From Bacteroidetes bacterium GWA2_40_15 (GTDB taxonomy: Bacteria > Bacteroidota > Bacteroidia > Bacteroidales > VadinHA17): a stretch of 64,000 nt of DNA. Every line of letters begins with the position of its first letter. The stretch's first letter is position 1. The position numbers were made by a program, and so were the translations under genes. The DNA lies in NCBI GenBank assembly GCA_001768195.1, contig MENI01000112.1:1-64000 (forward strand). The letters are read 5' to 3'. Shown in pieces: positions 62,838-64,000 of this stretch. The notes under the pieces were generated by a model. That model saw only the letters and a list, made by a program, of their open reading frames with translations. It had not been told where the DNA came from and did not search any database.

Positions 62838-63454
62838 TAGTAAACCCCCAATTCCCCCCGGGCATAGGCGTAAACTTAAGGAATCTGAAAAAGGTTTAAC
62901 ATGGAGGATCAATATAGGCAAACGGATTTAAATATAGAAATTAAGTTCGGTCATAACATTTTCCCCTCCTTTTGAAGGAGGGGTGGCCGCAGTACATTGA
63001 TAGTTAAAGTATTACAAAGGTTAATAGCGGCCGGGGTGGTTGATTGGTTTATCAGTTCGATTCTTTTATTTTCTTGATTTTAACATCTCCCATAATACCG
63101 CCTCAGCTGAAGTGGACCATTTCCTGATATATCATCTGAAGGATTTAAGGCCTTTTCATTTGTTGAGGTTTTTGTTTATCAAAGCTATAATGGTAAAAAG
63201 AAACTTATGAATCAACCACCCCGGCCGGGAAATTAACCTTGTAAATATCAGATAATCAATTATCCCGTCCACCCCTCCTTCAAAAGGAGGGGAAACTTTT
63301 TCTGAACTCTGTATTTACAATACTTTTCTTAAGTTGACGGCTATGCCCCAAGGGGGGCTTTTTAAGTCATTGGCTTTTAATAAGTCCCCCCTGGGGGATT
63401 TAGGGGTGGGTTTAAAAAAGGCTTTTGAGACAGACTCTTTATTTTATTGGCAGA
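62838..63454. repeat. Nested inverted-repeat element
   Basis: This gene-free gap contains three concentric inverted-repeat pairs centred near 63128: outer (62854-62880 with 63328-63357), middle (62960-62986 with 63269-63295, a perfect 27-bp match) and inner (63017-63045 with 63210-63240). The right edge extends to about 63434 with C/G-run sequence related to 1077-1150. The core of about 160 bases has no convincing frame. It separates convergent pntB and the barrel gene. It resembles a MITE or a composite of nested repeats. Confidence 0.75.
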
Positions 63455-63958
63455 TTAGAATAATACAGTAATTCCGAATTTTCCACCTGAAAAGGCATTA
63501 CCTCCTCCGACTTCAAGATTCAATCCAAAGTTGTCATTAATGAAGTATCTTCCTCCGACCTGCAGTCCCAGACCGAGTCCCGAAGATCCTTCTCCTGGAT
63601 AATCGTTAGGTGAAGTCCAGGCATAAAACCCGATATTCAGTCCTGCATAAAAATCCCAGTTGCTGGGTATATCAAGAACTCTGTTAAAATGATAATTTGC
63701 ATTACCGGAAATTCCCAATACCCTGCTCCTGTAGTGATTATCCCTGTATTTCTCATTATAGTTTCTAAATGAACCTTCAAAGCCCAAAGTAATGTCGTGG
63801 GAAACTCCAAAATCCAACCCGATATATACTGGTACACCCCAGCCGGAAAAACCAACTCCGGCGTTAAGCTGAACTCCACCCGTGCCAAGAGGGCTTTGGG
63901 CACTAACTGTAAAAATAGAAATTACAGATAACAAAAGGATTATTTTTAACTTTTTCAT
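63455..63958 (-). CDS. Small outer-membrane beta-barrel protein
   Basis: A 167-residue exported protein with a signal peptide ending near TVSAQ. The rest alternates short aromatic and glycine-rich strands (GVQLNAGVGFSGWGVPVYIG, GLQVGGRYFINDNFGLNLE), ending in a hydrophobic strand with a C-terminal Phe (FGITVLF), as expected of an eight-stranded barrel assembled by BAM. No specific family or function can be assigned. It is the last complete gene in the window. Confidence 0.72.
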   Translation of the reverse strand: MKKLKIILLLSVISIFTVSAQSPLGTGGVQLNAGVGFSGWGVPVYIGLDFGVSHDITLGFEGSFRNYNEKYRDNHYRSRVLGISGNANYHFNRVLDIPSNWDFYAGLNIGFYAWTSPNDYPGEGSSGLGLGLQVGGRYFINDNFGLNLEVGGGNAFSGGKFGITVLF

Positions 63959-64000
63959 TTTATATAATATATTAATATGTGTGCATACTTAATTGATTTA

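Noticed and set aside
63061-63240. Transposase remnant in the centre of the nested repeat
   Set aside because: Short frames exist but none exceeds a few dozen codons or shows a DDE or HUH motif.

Overview
The window is a chromosomal segment of a Bacteroidota (Bacteroidetes) bacterium, most likely an anaerobic or facultative member of the Bacteroidales/Marinilabiliales side of the phylum. The evidence is a SusC/SusD pair, the Bacteroidetes forms of RNA polymerase omega, long NusB, PUR/DUF3276, DUF5606 and DUF4835 (PorD-like) proteins, an alpha-oxoamine synthase of the sphingolipid/sulfonolipid type, many candidate promoters with the Bacteroidetes TAnnTTTG -7 box, and an NADH-linked [FeFe]-hydrogenase. 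No rRNA, tRNA, CRISPR array, prophage or intact insertion sequence was recognised.

Layout. 0-3.7 kb: thioredoxin reductase, a SRPBCC protein, an orphan TorD-type chaperone and the alpha-oxoamine synthase. 3.8-9.7 kb: a compact operon bamD-rpoZ-coaBC-DUF4835-recN-fabI closed by a clear terminator. 9.8-12.5 kb: a DUF819 membrane protein and an Omp85-like barrel. 12.6-15.7 kb: histidine degradation (hutI, fused formiminotransferase-cyclodeaminase). 15.8-20.4 kb: susCD. 20.7-27.1 kb: a cytoplasmic NlpC/P60 peptidase, a shortened 7TM-HD phosphodiesterase, ftsK-lolA and a lipoprotein. 27.4-28.9 kb: a truncated carbamate kinase beside an intact ornithine carbamoyltransferase. 29-34.3 kb: DUF456, PUR protein, then a nusB-DUF1573-yajC-ybbR-coaE-djlA-DUF5606 block. 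34.3-40.8 kb: agmatinase, mazG, SAM hydroxide adenosyltransferase, phoH, purC and a LysM/periplasmic-binding fusion. 41-44.6 kb: an ECF sigma/anti-sigma-like/CnrX-like trio and a large TPR protein. 44.6-47.1 kb: a decayed patatin gene and a YgiQ radical SAM protein. 47.2-51.7 kb: the four-gene bifurcating-type hydrogenase operon hndBCDA. 51.9-58.6 kb: three secreted peptidases (M28, M14, S9/DPP4), then a secreted protein of unknown function. 60-62.8 kb: the proton-translocating transhydrogenase pntAA-pntAB-pntB. 62.8-64 kb: a nested inverted-repeat element and a small outer-membrane barrel.

The genes suggest an organism that degrades peptides and amino acids: peptidases outside the cell, histidine and arginine/ornithine catabolism inside, and disposal or balancing of reductant through hydrogenase and transhydrogenase. 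The most unusual layer is not a protein system but the intergenic DNA. At least four repeat architectures occur: a 28-36 bp perfect palindrome (two copies), heptanucleotide tandem arrays (four), arrays phased at 10 bp (three) and CCCC/GGGG-rich inverted repeats (four loci). All six convergent gene junctions with a gap of more than 20 bp carry one of them, and several supply or touch the stop codons of the flanking genes. I did not find a convincing new defence, secretion or biosynthetic system.
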